Assembly (NCBI RefSeq): GCF_004136315.1 | Contig: NZ_CP029562.1 | Location: forward strand, 2,857,501 to 2,921,500 | Source of the DNA: Mesorhizobium sp. Pch-S | GTDB lineage: Bacteria > Pseudomonadota > Alphaproteobacteria > Rhizobiales > Rhizobiaceae | DNA length: 64,000 nucleotides | Reading direction: 5' to 3' | Program-made: the position numbers and the translations under genes | Part shown: positions 24,516 through 34,357 of the stretch, piece by piece | Layout of the letters: each line of letters opens with the position of its first letter | How positions within the stretch are numbered: the stretch's first letter is position 1 | Notes under the pieces: model-generated | The model's database searches: none | The model's input: only the letters and a program-made list of their open reading frames with translations | What the model was told of the DNA's origin: nothing

Positions 24516-25606
24516 ATGAGCAGTGAGGCACGAGAGCATGATAGCGGTCTGCTGTGGGGCTTGACCCCATCGCTGATCCTGCATGCGCTGATCATCGCGC
24601 TTCTGCTCTACGGTTCGTCGCGGCTTCCCCAACAGCACCCGGACGATGGAGCGGTCAGTGTCGTCATGGTGCCGCCGCCCGAACAGGTGAAGCCACAACC
24701 GGTTCCGCCGCCAAAAGAGACCAAGGTCGAAAAACCGCCGGAACCGAAGATCGAAAAACCGGCCGAGCAAAACGTCGAAAAGCCGTCCCCGCCGCCGTCC
24801 TCCATCGAAGAGCTGAAGCCTGTTTTCCAGTACGGAGCCAAGGATTCGGGTCCGAGGCGATCCCTGGACGGGAGCAGCGCGCAGGAGAGCTCGGCGTCGC
24901 CGACGAAGACGGAGGATCCGGAGCAGCCTGGTGTCGCAAAAGACAGCGAGGCCAAATCCGCTGCCGAGCCGGATCGTCCGAAACAGGAAGACCCGGCAAG
25001 CAATCGTGAAGCCGAACAGGATAAAGCGGGGGATGCGAACTCAGCGAAATCTGATCAGCAGGAGCCCCAGGGTGTCGATACACAGGACGCCGTGACCGAC
25101 GGTTCAAGCGAGGTCGAGCTTCCTCTCGCCGCAGCGGCGCCGCAGCCCAGGCCCGCAAGGGGGCCGAAGCCGGCAAGCGCCGGCACCAGAAGGTCAAGTT
25201 CCGCGGATGTGGCGGTCGCCGCGTCGCAAGGATATTCCAGCCTTCCGGGCGTCAGGCGGCTCTATTCACAAGGCGCGACCGGCGATCCGTTCCCGGGGCC
25301 TCGATGGACGGCGTGCCGCGTGATCAACGAGCGGGCAAACTTTGCGCAAGCGCTTTGCAGCAACGGCTTCTCGATGAAGGTTACTTCGCCGGATTGCTTC
25401 CATACCGCCTGCTCAAGTCGGGCAATGTCCTGGACGTTCCGGACGCCACCTTTCGCACGCGAACGGCCTGGTACAGGGTGAGTTTCAGATGCGAGGTCGA
25501 CGCCAACGCGACGCGGGTGTTGTCTTTTGTTTCCCGGACCGGAGCTCTTGTTCCGCAGGCTGAATGGGCAGCCCTCGATCGGTCCGCCCGCAAACAGGAT
25601 TTGTAA
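24516..25606 (+). pseudogene. DUF930 protein, apparently frameshifted near 25292-25303
   Basis: The 5' frame encodes a TonB-like architecture: one N-terminal membrane helix (about residues 10-35) and a long Pro/Lys/Glu-rich stretch. The DUF930 domain (KLCASALQQRL ... WYRVSFRCEVDANATRVLSF ... TGALVPQAEW) continues in another frame from about 25300 to 25606. The first frame would otherwise run on to 25481 with unrelated residues. One missing base in or near CCCGGGG (25292-25298) explains it. This may be a sequencing error, a real mutation or a -1 slip. The start at 24516 is preferred, but TTG/ATG at 24480-24483 is possible. Confidence 0.7.
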
Positions 25607-25648
25607 AGTGCCAGGGGAATCTGATGGAGACCGCTATGGTTGCAGCGA

Positions 25649-27382
25649 TCACCCGGACGTTTTCGCCTGCCAGGCCTTGAGCGCCTCGTCGAAGACCTTG
25701 TCGCCGGGCAAGCCCTTTTCCATGGTGATCAGCGCGCGCCGTCCCGATTTGTAGACGACCGGGATGTCGATCCATTCCTGGTTGCGCAGCAGGGTCAGGT
25801 TGGCATCCTGGTCGGCCTTGGTATCGTTCAGCGCGACCAAGAAATAGCCGTCGGCGATCTTGGCCGGAACGCCGATCAGCGGGCTGCCTGCCTCCTGCTC
25901 GGACGTCTTCATGGCAATGCGCAGCACGTTGTCGATGCCGCCGCCTTCGAAGCCCTGCGGGGTGAGGAAGATCATCTCGATGATGTGGCTGGCCGGCAGG
26001 GTCTGGTCGGCATTGCGGCGGATGGTCATGCGCAGCTGCACGTCCTTGGCCGGCACCGTCACTTCAGCGCGGATCGCCGGTTCGGGAGGCGCGTCGCCGC
26101 CCGGCGATTCCTGGACGACGGACCAGACGATGTTGCCAGGCTGGGCCGATCCTTCGGCCGAGCTGGTGCGTTCTTCGTAATAGATCGCCTTCTGGCCGAC
26201 GGGGATTGCTGCCGGCTGATTGCCTGCTTCCGGCGCCGTGGGAGTCGTTGCGGGAGTTGCCGGCGTTTCCGTGCCGGATGCCGGCGGTTGTCCCTGCGCT
26301 GGTTGTGTCTCGGCCGGCGGTGTTGCGGGTGGCGGCGTCGTCAGGGCGACGATGGACGTGCCTTCGCCAACGCTGGTTGTGCCGCCGGCACGACCAGGAT
26401 CCGTCTCCTTGCCGTCAGGCAGCAGGCGCTGGGTGAGTTTCTGCGACTCGCCATTCTCGGCAGCCGGAGCAGGGGACGGATTGGTGGCTGTGTTCGGCTG
26501 AGCCGGTGCCGGTTCGGCGGGTTTAGCCGGTGTCGCCGGCTGCGCAGGCGTGTTGTCGGCGGTCTGCGTCGTGCCGAGGCCGAACATGTCCTTGAAGGCA
26601 TCCCTGTTCAGCCAGACGCCGTATCCGCCACCGCCCAGAACCGCGAGCGCCACGACTGCGGCGATGACGCGGCTGAACCCACGCTTCTGCTCCGGCTCCT
26701 CGATGTCGTCGAAGGTTTCGTCAGCGACATCGTCAATAGACTGATCCCTGAAAACGGAATCCTGGGTCGCCCGTTCGGCTTCACGCCGTGTGTTGGCTTC
26801 GAAGGCCTGAGCCAACGGACGCTCCGGAGCCGGCGTGGTCGGCTTGCCGAGGTCGAAAACGGGTTTGGTTTCAGCCTTCGGTTTTGGCCAGACAGGTTCC
26901 AGGGCAGGCTTAGAGCCTGCAAGATCCGGCTCCGGTCTGGCAGCCGGAATCGGCTGCGGTTTCGGGTCGGGCTGGCGCGCCTCGGGCAGCGGCCGCTGCC
27001 AGGAGGGTGACGCCGGCCGTTCCTCCGCACGGGCGGGCGCCACTGGCGGCGGAGCAGGCGTCGTGGTTTCGGTTTTCGTGGCTGGTCGCGCGTGGCTCTG
27101 CTGGGTCCGGTTGCGATCGATCGAGGAGAAGATGTTCTCGAGTTCTGCAAGGGGATCGAGCGGTTGCGCGGTCTTTGTGTAGTCTTTCTCGACCGCGTCG
27201 ATGGCATCCTCGAGCGCCTTGCGCTGACGATCGGCGACCGCGGCCGGCGGCGGCGGGTTGATCGCTGCGAGTTTGCTCTCGATGGTAGCGCGGGCCTTGT
27301 CATAGACCTTGGCGCGTACGTCCGGCGTCGTCTCGCCGAGCCCGTCGAGCGTCTTTTTCAGAACCGCAACGAAATCTGCCAT
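25649..27382 (-). CDS. Conserved proline-rich membrane protein upstream of purA partner
   Basis: A 577-residue protein of unknown function. A helical N-terminal part (about residues 1-75) is followed by a long Pro/Ala/Lys-rich linker, one membrane helix at about residues 238-258 (RVIAAVVALAVLGGGGYGVWL), another Pro/Ala/Thr-rich linker, and a globular C-terminal domain (about residues 415-577) with no recognised motif. The arrangement resembles a cytoplasm-to-periplasm spanning protein. It lies 73 bases downstream of purA on the same strand. Some annotations of similar rhizobial proteins mention CheA, but no kinase motif is visible here. Confidence 0.75.
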   Translation of the reverse strand: MADFVAVLKKTLDGLGETTPDVRAKVYDKARATIESKLAAINPPPPAAVADRQRKALEDAIDAVEKDYTKTAQPLDPLAELENIFSSIDRNRTQQSHARPATKTETTTPAPPPVAPARAEERPASPSWQRPLPEARQPDPKPQPIPAARPEPDLAGSKPALEPVWPKPKAETKPVFDLGKPTTPAPERPLAQAFEANTRREAERATQDSVFRDQSIDDVADETFDDIEEPEQKRGFSRVIAAVVALAVLGGGGYGVWLNRDAFKDMFGLGTTQTADNTPAQPATPAKPAEPAPAQPNTATNPSPAPAAENGESQKLTQRLLPDGKETDPGRAGGTTSVGEGTSIVALTTPPPATPPAETQPAQGQPPASGTETPATPATTPTAPEAGNQPAAIPVGQKAIYYEERTSSAEGSAQPGNIVWSVVQESPGGDAPPEPAIRAEVTVPAKDVQLRMTIRRNADQTLPASHIIEMIFLTPQGFEGGGIDNVLRIAMKTSEQEAGSPLIGVPAKIADGYFLVALNDTKADQDANLTLLRNQEWIDIPVVYKSGRRALITMEKGLPGDKVFDEALKAWQAKTSG

Positions 27383-27455
27383 GCTTCAATCGAACCTGTC
27401 GTTCGTTTCCAGGACAGGCCCTCGCAAATCAGTGGGCCTGTCAGGTCTTTGACAA

Positions 27456-28745
27456 TTAATCTTCAAACGGATCGGTCACAAGTATGGTGTCGTCCCGCTC
27501 GGGGCTGGTGGAGAGGAGTGCTACCGGCGCACCGATCAATTCCTCGATGTAGCGCACGTATTTCACTGCCTGTGCCGGCAATTCGGCCCAACTTCTCGCC
27601 CCTGCAGTCGTTTGCGACCATCCCTCCAATGTTTCGTAGATCGGCTTAACCGCAGCTTGTGCCCGCATTGAGGCAGGCAAATAGTCTATCCGCTGGCCGT
27701 CGAGCTCATAACCGACGCAGATCTTGATCTCCTTCAGCCCATCCAGAACATCGAGCTTGGTCAGAGCGATGCCGGTGATGCCCGACGTCTTGACCGTCTG
27801 GCGCACCAGCACGGCGTCGAACCAGCCACAGCGGCGCGGGCGACCGGTGTTGACCCCGACCTCGCGGCCGACCGTGGCCAGGTGCCGCCCGACCTCGTCG
27901 TCCAGTTCGCAGGGGAAAGGCCCTTCGCCGACGCGCGTGGTGTAGGCCTTGGTGATGCCGAGCACATAACCGATCGCGGTCGGGCCGAGGCCGGAACCGG
28001 CTGCGGCCTGGCCTGCCACCGTGTTGGAGGACGTGACGAAAGGATAAGTGCCGTGGTCGTTGTCGAGCAGCGCACCCTGCGCGCCTTCGAACAGGATGCG
28101 GGCGCCGGTCCGGCGCTTTTCGTCCAGCACGCGCCAGACCTGGTCCATGAACGGCAGGATTTCGGCGGCAACGGAAGTGAGTTCGTCATGGATTGTCTGG
28201 GGATCGATCTCGTTCAATCCCATGCCGCGCCGCAGCGCGTTGTGATGGGTGAGCAGACGCTCGATCTTGAGCATCAGCGTTTCCGGCTCGGCGAGGTCGA
28301 TGAGGCGGATCGACCGGCGTCCCACCTTGTCTTCATAGGCGGGTCCGATGCCGCGGCGGGTGGTGCCGATCTTGAGGCCCGAATTCGCGTCTTCGCGGAT
28401 TGCGTCGAGTTCGCGATGCAACGACAGAATCAATGGGGCGTTGTCGGCGATGCGCAGGATTTCCGGGGTGATCGTCACGCCCTGGTCGCGCAGCTTCTGC
28501 AATTCCGTGATGAAGTGGTGCGGGTCGACCACCACGCCGTTGCCGATGACCGAGAGTTTGCCCTGCACAAGGCCCGATGGCAGCAGCGCCAGTTTGTAGC
28601 TGACGCCATCGATGACCAGTGTGTGGCCGGCGTTGTGGCCACCATGGAAGCGCACGACCACATCGGCGCGGTCGGCCAGCCAGTCCACGATCTTGCCTTT
28701 GCCTTCGTCGCCCCATTGCGAGCCGACGACCACCACATTGGCCAT
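27456..28745 (-). CDS. purA: Adenylosuccinate synthetase
   Basis: A 429-residue enzyme, the usual size. The P-loop-like GDEGKGK at about residue 12, the GGHNAGHT loop at about residue 39, and the C-terminal [10 protein letters not shown] motif are present. It joins IMP and aspartate, using GTP, in AMP synthesis. The leader carries a hairpin followed by TTTT on its strand, possibly an attenuator. The downstream gene encodes a membrane protein of unknown role. Confidence 0.96.
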   Translation of the reverse strand: MANVVVVGSQWGDEGKGKIVDWLADRADVVVRFHGGHNAGHTLVIDGVSYKLALLPSGLVQGKLSVIGNGVVVDPHHFITELQKLRDQGVTITPEILRIADNAPLILSLHRELDAIREDANSGLKIGTTRRGIGPAYEDKVGRRSIRLIDLAEPETLMLKIERLLTHHNALRRGMGLNEIDPQTIHDELTSVAAEILPFMDQVWRVLDEKRRTGARILFEGAQGALLDNDHGTYPFVTSSNTVAGQAAAGSGLGPTAIGYVLGITKAYTTRVGEGPFPCELDDEVGRHLATVGREVGVNTGRPRRCGWFDAVLVRQTVKTSGITGIALTKLDVLDGLKEIKICVGYELDGQRIDYLPASMRAQAAVKPIYETLEGWSQTTAGARSWAELPAQAVKYVRYIEELIGAPVALLSTSPERDDTILVTDPFED

Positions 28746-28772
28746 GTCACTATCCCTTGCTCAACACCAAAA

Positions 28773-28790
28773 GCGGGCCTCGAAGCCCGC
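28773..28790 (-). terminator. Hairpin plus T-run in purA leader
   Basis: GCGGGC and GCCCGC form a 6-bp stem around CTCGAA. On the minus strand it is followed by TTTTGG, about 28 bases before the purA start. It could be an attenuator or end a short leader RNA; no upstream gene uses this strand. Confidence 0.45.
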
Positions 28791-28866
28791 CACGACAGGC
28801 CCATATAGCCTCAAGCCCCTCGTTGCGCGACCCTTTCTTTGCCGGAAAAGCCATCCTTTTGTTCTG

Positions 28867-28914
28867 GCACATGATTTCGATCCGAAAGGCCGCAACGTTT
28901 CGGGATCATGCGCC
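28867..28914. repeat. Intergenic palindrome, GCATGATCCCGAAA family
   Basis: GGCACATGATTTCGATCCGAAA and TTTCGGGATCATGCGCC are imperfect inverted arms. A second copy with better-conserved arms lies at 34288-34335. This is a short dispersed palindrome of the kind common in Mesorhizobium intergenic DNA. Confidence 0.6.
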
Positions 28915-29008
28915 CGGCACAAGATTTTGGCTTTTGGCATCATTTACTTGAGCGCGGTAGCGCCATAGTCGGGGTTTCATCGCCTCGATCCGATCCGGCG
29001 GAGACTGC

Positions 29009-29899
29009 ATGCATCGCAAAGCCTATGTTCTGCTTCTTGTCACCACGCTGCTGTGGGGCGGCAACGCCGTGGCTGGAAAACTCGCGGTAGGCCATGTCTC
29101 GCCGATGACGCTGGTTTTCTTCCGCTGGGTGATGGCCGTCATCATCCTGCTGCCGATCGGCGGCCGCGCCTTCATCGAGGACTGGCCGATCATCCGGCGC
29201 CACCTGATCCTGCTTCTCGTTCTCGGTGCGTGCGGCTTTTCGCTCTTCAATGTGATTTTCTATGCGGCGCTGAACTACACCACCGCCATCAATGTTTCGA
29301 TCGAGCAGGCCAGCATGCCGATCCTGATCATCGTCGCGAATTTCCTGTTCTTCCGCCTCAGGATAGGCTGGCTGCAGGCACTTGGCGTCTTGCTCACCAT
29401 TGTCGGTGTCGTTCTTACCGCCAGCCATGGTGATCCGTCCCAACTCCTGAAACTCAACCTGAACTTCGGCGATGCGATCATGCTCGTCGCCGTCGTGCTC
29501 TACAGCGGCTATTCGGTCGGCCTGCGGCTGAAACCTGCCCTGCAGTGGCAGAGCCTGATGTTGGCCTTGTCGATCGCCGCACTCGTGGTCTCGGTGCCGT
29601 TCTTCGTCTGGGAAGTCGCCAGCGGCACGGCGATCTTCCCCGATCCGGCAGGATGGGCAATCACACTCTACACGGCGCTCGGCGCCTCGGTGATCTCGCA
29701 GCTTACCTATATTCGCGGCATCGAGCTGATCGGTGCCAACCGAGCCGGGCTTTTCATCAACCTGGTACCGATTTTCGGTACCTTGCTGTCAATCCTGATC
29801 CTGGGTGAGGATTTCCACGTCTATCACGCCATCGCCCTGGCATTGGTTTTCGGCGGTATCTGGCTGGCCGAGCATGGCAGCCGTCGCTCGGCTGCCTGA
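29009..29899 (+). CDS. EamA-family (DMT) transporter
   Basis: A 296-residue inner-membrane protein with ten hydrophobic segments in two EamA repeats (first near residues 5-135, second near 150-290). The opening 'LLVTTLLWGGNAVAGKLAVGHVSP' and the SQLTYIRGIELIGANRAGLFINLVP motif are typical. These are drug/metabolite exporters with diverse substrates, and none can be named. It starts 263 bases from purA, divergent from it, with a dispersed palindrome between. Confidence 0.88.
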   Translation: MHRKAYVLLLVTTLLWGGNAVAGKLAVGHVSPMTLVFFRWVMAVIILLPIGGRAFIEDWPIIRRHLILLLVLGACGFSLFNVIFYAALNYTTAINVSIEQASMPILIIVANFLFFRLRIGWLQALGVLLTIVGVVLTASHGDPSQLLKLNLNFGDAIMLVAVVLYSGYSVGLRLKPALQWQSLMLALSIAALVVSVPFFVWEVASGTAIFPDPAGWAITLYTALGASVISQLTYIRGIELIGANRAGLFINLVPIFGTLLSILILGEDFHVYHAIALALVFGGIWLAEHGSRRSAA

Positions 29900-29991
29900 A
29901 CGGCGTCGGCAGCTTCGGGGCCATCGGCTGCTTGTCCTTTGCACGATATGGCCTAGGGTGATCCGTGAAGACCCGGCAAGGGAAGCTGGAC

Positions 29992-31727
29992 ATGCTGGAG
30001 GGGACGGGAGATCGAGTCGGGGCACTAATGGCGAAACCGGCCCTTTTTCTTCGTGGCCTGCAAGGCTGGAGCAGTCGTGACTTGGGCGGCGACCTGTTCG
30101 CGGGCCTGACGCTCGCGGCAATTGCCATTCCCGAGCAGATTGCAACGGCTCGCCTGGGCGATTTCTCACCGGAAACTGGTTTTTTTGCCTTCATCGCGGC
30201 CGTGCTTGCCTTTGCGCTGTTTGGTGCCAGCCGGCATCTGTCGGTGGGCGCCGATTCCACCATCACGCCGATCCTCGCCGGCGGACTTGCGCTGATCGCG
30301 ACGTCTGGTTCGCCTCACTATGTGGCGATGGCCGCGCTGCTTGCGCTGATGGTGGGTGCGATCGTGCTGGTCGGTGGATTGCTCAGGCTGGGTTGGATCG
30401 CGGATCTCCTGTCCGTGCCGGTGATGGCCGGTTTTCTTGCCGGCATCGCCATACACATCCTGGTATCGCAATTGCCCGAGCTGCTCGGCCTGCCCTCGGG
30501 AAGCGGCAATGTTTTTCAGCGTCTCGCGGCAGTCAGGGCAGACCTCGGCCAGGTCAATCTCTGGAGCCTGGCGCTCGGTGTCGCGGTGTTCGCGATTGTC
30601 ATGGCATGTGAGCGGCTCAGCGCGCGCATCCCAGGCGCGCTGATCGCGCTGGCACTGGCCACGCTGGCTGTGACCACCTTCGACATGACGGGTCGTGGCG
30701 TCGCGGTATTGGGTAGCTTGCCGGCCGGTCTGCCGGGGCTTGGCCTGCCGCAGGTAACCTTCGACGACATGCGTACGCTGGTTCCGCTGGCGCTGCTGGT
30801 GGCGATCATCGTCATGGTGCAGACGGCTGCCACGACGCGGTCTTTCGCCGGCGATTCCGGCAGGCCTGCCGATGTGAACCGCGATTTCGTCGGTGTCGGC
30901 GCGGCAAGCCTGCTGTCCGGACTGGCGGGCGCTTTCCCGTGAATGCCAGTCCGCCCCGCACGGCCATCGTCAGCGAGACCGGCGGGCGCTCGCAGCTCTC
31001 CTGTCTGATCGCAGCGGCAGTCGTGCTCTTGCTGGTGCTGTTCGGGAAAGGCCTGCTGGCAAACGTACCGCAGGCGGCGCTTGCCGGCATCCTGTTTTTC
31101 GTTGCGATGCGTATCCTGCGCTGGCAGACGTTGTTCGGCACGTTTCGCCAGGCGCCGCTGGAATTCGTGCTGATCATCATCACAGCGATTGCCATCATCG
31201 CCCTTCCGATCGAGGTCGGGGTGGCGATCGGCATCGGACTTTCCTTGCTGCACGGCCTTTGGGGCATGACCCAGGCGACCGCGATCGAGTTCGAGAAAGT
31301 TCCCGGCACGTCGATCTGGTGGCCGCCGGGAGCCGAGCCAACAGGCGAGCGTGTTCCCGGCGTGCTGGTGGTCGCCTTCCAGGCTCCGCTTTCCTTCGTC
31401 AACGCCGAGAGGTTCGCTGAGGATTTCCGGGCCATGATCGACGCCCGTGCCCCGAAACATGTCGTCTTTGAAGCCAGCAGCGTCATCGACATCGACTTCA
31501 CGGCAGCGCAGGCCCTTCGTACGGTGATCGAGCACTGCCGGAAAACCGGCATCTCCTTCCGCATCGCCCGGTTGGAAACGGTGCGGGCACAAAGGGCGCT
31601 GGAGCGGTTCGGCATCGTCGGGATGCTGGGGCAGAGTGCCATTTTCCGCAGCGTCGACAATGCCATCGCAGACATCGCCGCTGGCGAGCAGGCCGGGCGT
31701 AGGCAGACGCCGTCGCCGTCAACCTAG
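29992..31727 (+). pseudogene. SulP-family anion transporter, apparently frameshifted at about 30938
   Basis: The first frame carries the Sulfate_transp core to ...SLLSGLAGAFP, then a stop (30940-30942). The next frame from GTG 30939 continues NASPPRTAIVSETGG, then the remaining helices and a C-terminal STAS domain (about 31360-31700). The family has the continuous motif GAFPVNASPPRTA, so one G is missing at CCCGTGA. The two frames overlap as GTGA, so translational coupling is possible, but a split inside the transport core is unlikely to be natural. The start is ATG 29992 after AAGGGAAG. Confidence 0.8.
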
Positions 31728-31764
31728 AGCGTTTCCGTTTTTCGCGGAAACGCGGAAACGCTCT
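31726..31764. repeat. 12-bp inverted repeat AGAGCGTTTCCG, copy 1
   Basis: AGAGCGTTTCCG and CGGAAACGCTCT form a perfect 12-bp stem separated by 15 bases. The left arm overlaps the stop codon of the SulP gene. T-rich sequence follows on the plus strand, so it could also act as a terminator. A second copy lies at 32541-32569. Confidence 0.75.
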
Positions 31765-31843
31765 AACTTTTTTGGTCTTTCGCAATTCCGGACGCAAAAC
31801 CGTTGCACACTTTTCCTGGAATTGCCTTTCGGAAGGATGAGCC

Positions 31844-32461
31844 ATGCCGCGGAACATCGTCCCAGTCCTGCATCCGGTTTCCGTCGCCGATTTGCGTCCG
31901 ACGCAAATGACCGTCGGCCTGCGTGAGGTCGCGCTCAAACGCAAAGAGCTGCGCGCGTTGCCGGCTGGCAAGAAGGATGATTTTCTCGGGGTGCATTTCA
32001 TCCCGGCGGTGATCGGACCAAAGCAGCGTCCCTTCGTCGTCGACCATCACCATCTGGCCCGCGCCCTGCACGAAGAGGGCATCGGAAAGGTGCTGATCAG
32101 CGTGCTCGCGGACCTGTCACGGCTCAGCAAGGACGAGTTCCTGGTGTTCCTGGACAACCGTGCCTGGATGCATCCTTTCGATGCGTCGGGGCACCGGCAT
32201 GGTTACGAAGACTTGCCGAAATCAGTCGACAGGCTGGTCGATGATCCGTTTCGCAGTCTGGCCGGCGCGGTGCGACGAGCCGGCGGTTATGCCAAGGACA
32301 CGACGCCGTTCGCGGAATTCCTTTGGGCGGATTTTTTCCGGCGGCGTGTTGATGCCGGCCAACTCGCCGACAATTTCGAAAGGGCGGCCAGGAAGGCCAC
32401 TGCGCTGGCGCGGGATAAATCCGCAAGCCATCTGCCAGGCTGGAGCGGCCCCGACGACTGA
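31844..32461 (+). CDS. ParB-like nuclease family protein (ParBc_2)
   Basis: A 205-residue protein matching the ParBc_2 pattern: it opens with a 'VADLRPTQMTVGLREVALKRKEL' segment, then 'FLGVHFIPAVIGPKQRPFVVDHHHLARAL' and WMHPF. It lacks a clear DNA-binding HTH, unlike chromosome-partition ParB, so a nuclease-type or sulfiredoxin-like fold with unknown substrate is likely. GGAAGGA precedes the ATG. It lies between two copies of the AGAGCGTTTCCG palindrome, which may mark a mobile or duplicated unit. Confidence 0.75.
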   Translation: MPRNIVPVLHPVSVADLRPTQMTVGLREVALKRKELRALPAGKKDDFLGVHFIPAVIGPKQRPFVVDHHHLARALHEEGIGKVLISVLADLSRLSKDEFLVFLDNRAWMHPFDASGHRHGYEDLPKSVDRLVDDPFRSLAGAVRRAGGYAKDTTPFAEFLWADFFRRRVDAGQLADNFERAARKATALARDKSASHLPGWSGPDD

Positions 32462-32540
32462 GCATTCCGGCGTGACATAGAGCATTTTGCAGCCAGGTGG
32501 GATCATTTGGCGTTACAAAATGCAGCGAAAGCAAAACTTA

Positions 32541-32569
32541 GAGCGTTTCCGTGAAAAACGGAAACGCTC
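32541..32569. repeat. 12-bp inverted repeat GAGCGTTTCCGT, copy 2
   Basis: GAGCGTTTCCGT and ACGGAAACGCTC form a perfect 12-bp stem around GAAAA. The arm sequence is the same as copy 1 at 31726. It falls between the ParB-like gene and serA. Confidence 0.75.
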
Positions 32570-32630
32570 CAGGAATGCCGAAGGTCGCGGCGTTTGCCCC
32601 GCGCCCTTCGAAGTCGGTCAATGAAGGCGG

Positions 32631-34232
32631 TCAGGCAGGACCGACGTCGAACTGCAGCCGCTTGGCCGAATCGATCGTCTCGTGCTCGCGCAACTTGGCC
32701 AGAACTTCTTCGGGGAACGGAGCGTCGAGGTAGAGCAACGCGATCGCATCGCCACCCGGCCGATTGCGGCCGAGCTGGAAGTTGGCGATGTTGACGCCGT
32801 TCTCGCCGCAGACCGTGCCGAGCAGGCCGATGATGCCGGGCGCATCGGCGTTGGTGGTGTAGAGCATGTGCTGGCCCACCTCCGCGTCGAGGTTGATGCC
32901 CTTGATCTGGATGAAGCGCGGCTTGCCGTCGGAAAAGCAGGTGCCGGCGATCGAGCGTGTCATGTGTTCCGTCTTGACCGTCAATTTGATGTAGCCGTCG
33001 AAGACGCCTGACTTGTCGCGCTTGACCTCGGCGACGATGATGCCGCGCTCCTTCACCATGATCGGTGCAGACACCATGTTCACATCGGCCACCTGAGGCC
33101 GAATCAGACCGGCAAGGGCCGCACTGATCAACGCCTTGGTGTTCATCTGTGCCGTCGAGCCGTCAAACAGGATCTCGACCTCCTTGATCGGGTCTTCGGT
33201 GACCTGACCAACGAAGGCGCCGAGCACTTCGGCCAGCTTGACGAAGGGCTTCAGCCGGGGAGCTTCCTCCGCAGTGATCGAAGGCATGTTGATGGCGTTG
33301 GTGACGGCACCCTTGACCAGGTAATCCGCCATCTGTTCGGCCACCTGGAGCGCGACGTTCTCCTGCGCTTCCGACGTGGAGGCTCCAAGATGCGGCGTGC
33401 AGACGACATTCTCCATGTTGAAGAGCTCGTTCTGCTCCGCCGGCTCGACTTCGAAGACGTCGATGCCGGCACCCGCTACCTTGCCGCTCTTCAGGCCCGC
33501 GATCAGGTCCTTCTCGACCACAAGGCCGCCGCGTGCGCAGTTGATGATGCGCACGCCATCCTTCATCCTGGCGATGGCTTCGGCGTTGATGATGTTGCGC
33601 GTCTTGTCGGTCAGCGGCGTGTGCAGGGTGATGAAATCGGCACGGGCAAGCAACTCGTCCAGATCCACCTTCTCGACGCCCAGCTCCTCCGCACGCTGTT
33701 CGGACAGGAACGGATCGAAAGCAACGACATGCATCTTCAGGCCGACGGCGCGGGTGGCGACGATCGAGCCGATGTTGCCGCAGCCGATCAGCCCGAGCGT
33801 CTTGCTGGTGATTTCGACACCCATGAACCGGTTCTTTTCCCATTTGCCGGCGTGGGTCGAGGTATTGGCTTCCGGGATCTGGCGGGCGACCGCGAACATC
33901 AGCGCAATGGCATGTTCCGCCGTTGTGATCGAATTGCCGAAGGGGGTGTTCATGACGATGATACCGCGCCGCGATGCGGCGGGAATATCAACGTTGTCGA
34001 CGCCGATGCCGGCGCGCCCGACGACTTTCAGGTTGGTCGCCGCGGCAATCAGCTTCTCGGTTACCTTGGTCGCGGAACGGATGGCGAGACCGTCATACTG
34101 GCCAATGACTTCGAGCAGCTTTTCCTTGTCCTTGCCGAGATCGGGCAGATAGTCGACCTCGACGCCGCGATCCTTGAAGATCTGCACGGCGGTGGTGGAG
34201 AGTTTATCGGAAACGAGTACGCGGGGCGCCAT
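32631..34232 (-). CDS. serA: D-3-phosphoglycerate dehydrogenase
   Basis: A 533-residue long-form SerA. It has a catalytic domain, an NAD-binding fold with GLIGCGNIGS at about residue 147, the His/Glu catalytic pair regions (RAGIGVDNVD and CTPHLGASTSEAQ), an intervening domain, and an ACT domain at the C-terminus that binds serine. It starts the serine pathway by oxidising 3-phosphoglycerate. The ATG at 34232 follows AAGGAGG; a longer frame to 34319 lacks support. serC lies just upstream on the same strand. Confidence 0.96.
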   Translation of the reverse strand: MAPRVLVSDKLSTTAVQIFKDRGVEVDYLPDLGKDKEKLLEVIGQYDGLAIRSATKVTEKLIAAATNLKVVGRAGIGVDNVDIPAASRRGIIVMNTPFGNSITTAEHAIALMFAVARQIPEANTSTHAGKWEKNRFMGVEITSKTLGLIGCGNIGSIVATRAVGLKMHVVAFDPFLSEQRAEELGVEKVDLDELLARADFITLHTPLTDKTRNIINAEAIARMKDGVRIINCARGGLVVEKDLIAGLKSGKVAGAGIDVFEVEPAEQNELFNMENVVCTPHLGASTSEAQENVALQVAEQMADYLVKGAVTNAINMPSITAEEAPRLKPFVKLAEVLGAFVGQVTEDPIKEVEILFDGSTAQMNTKALISAALAGLIRPQVADVNMVSAPIMVKERGIIVAEVKRDKSGVFDGYIKLTVKTEHMTRSIAGTCFSDGKPRFIQIKGINLDAEVGQHMLYTTNADAPGIIGLLGTVCGENGVNIANFQLGRNRPGGDAIALLYLDAPFPEEVLAKLREHETIDSAKRLQFDVGPA

Positions 34233-34287
34233 TGCTGCCTCCTTGAAGAGTGATTGAATCGTCAGGGAAAGGGCGGCCTCTTTGCTG

Positions 34288-34335
34288 GAGCATGATGTTT
34301 CCCGAAAACCGGTTCCCACTTTTCGGGATCATGCT
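34288..34335. repeat. RIME/Mesorhizobium-type palindrome, GAGCATGAT...ATCATGCTC
   Basis: GAGCATGATGTTTCCCGAAAA pairs with TTTTCGGGATCATGCTC, the arms separated by CCGGTTCCCAC. It is a dispersed palindrome, and a diverged copy lies at 28867-28914. It lies in the 125-base serC-serA gap. Confidence 0.7.
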
Positions 34336-34357
34336 CTGCGGCCGCCGCTAGTCTGTG

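Noticed and set aside
25640..27010. 456-residue Arg/Gly-rich frame opposite the 577-residue membrane protein
   Set aside because: It is the mirror of proline- and alanine-rich codons and has no recognisable domain.
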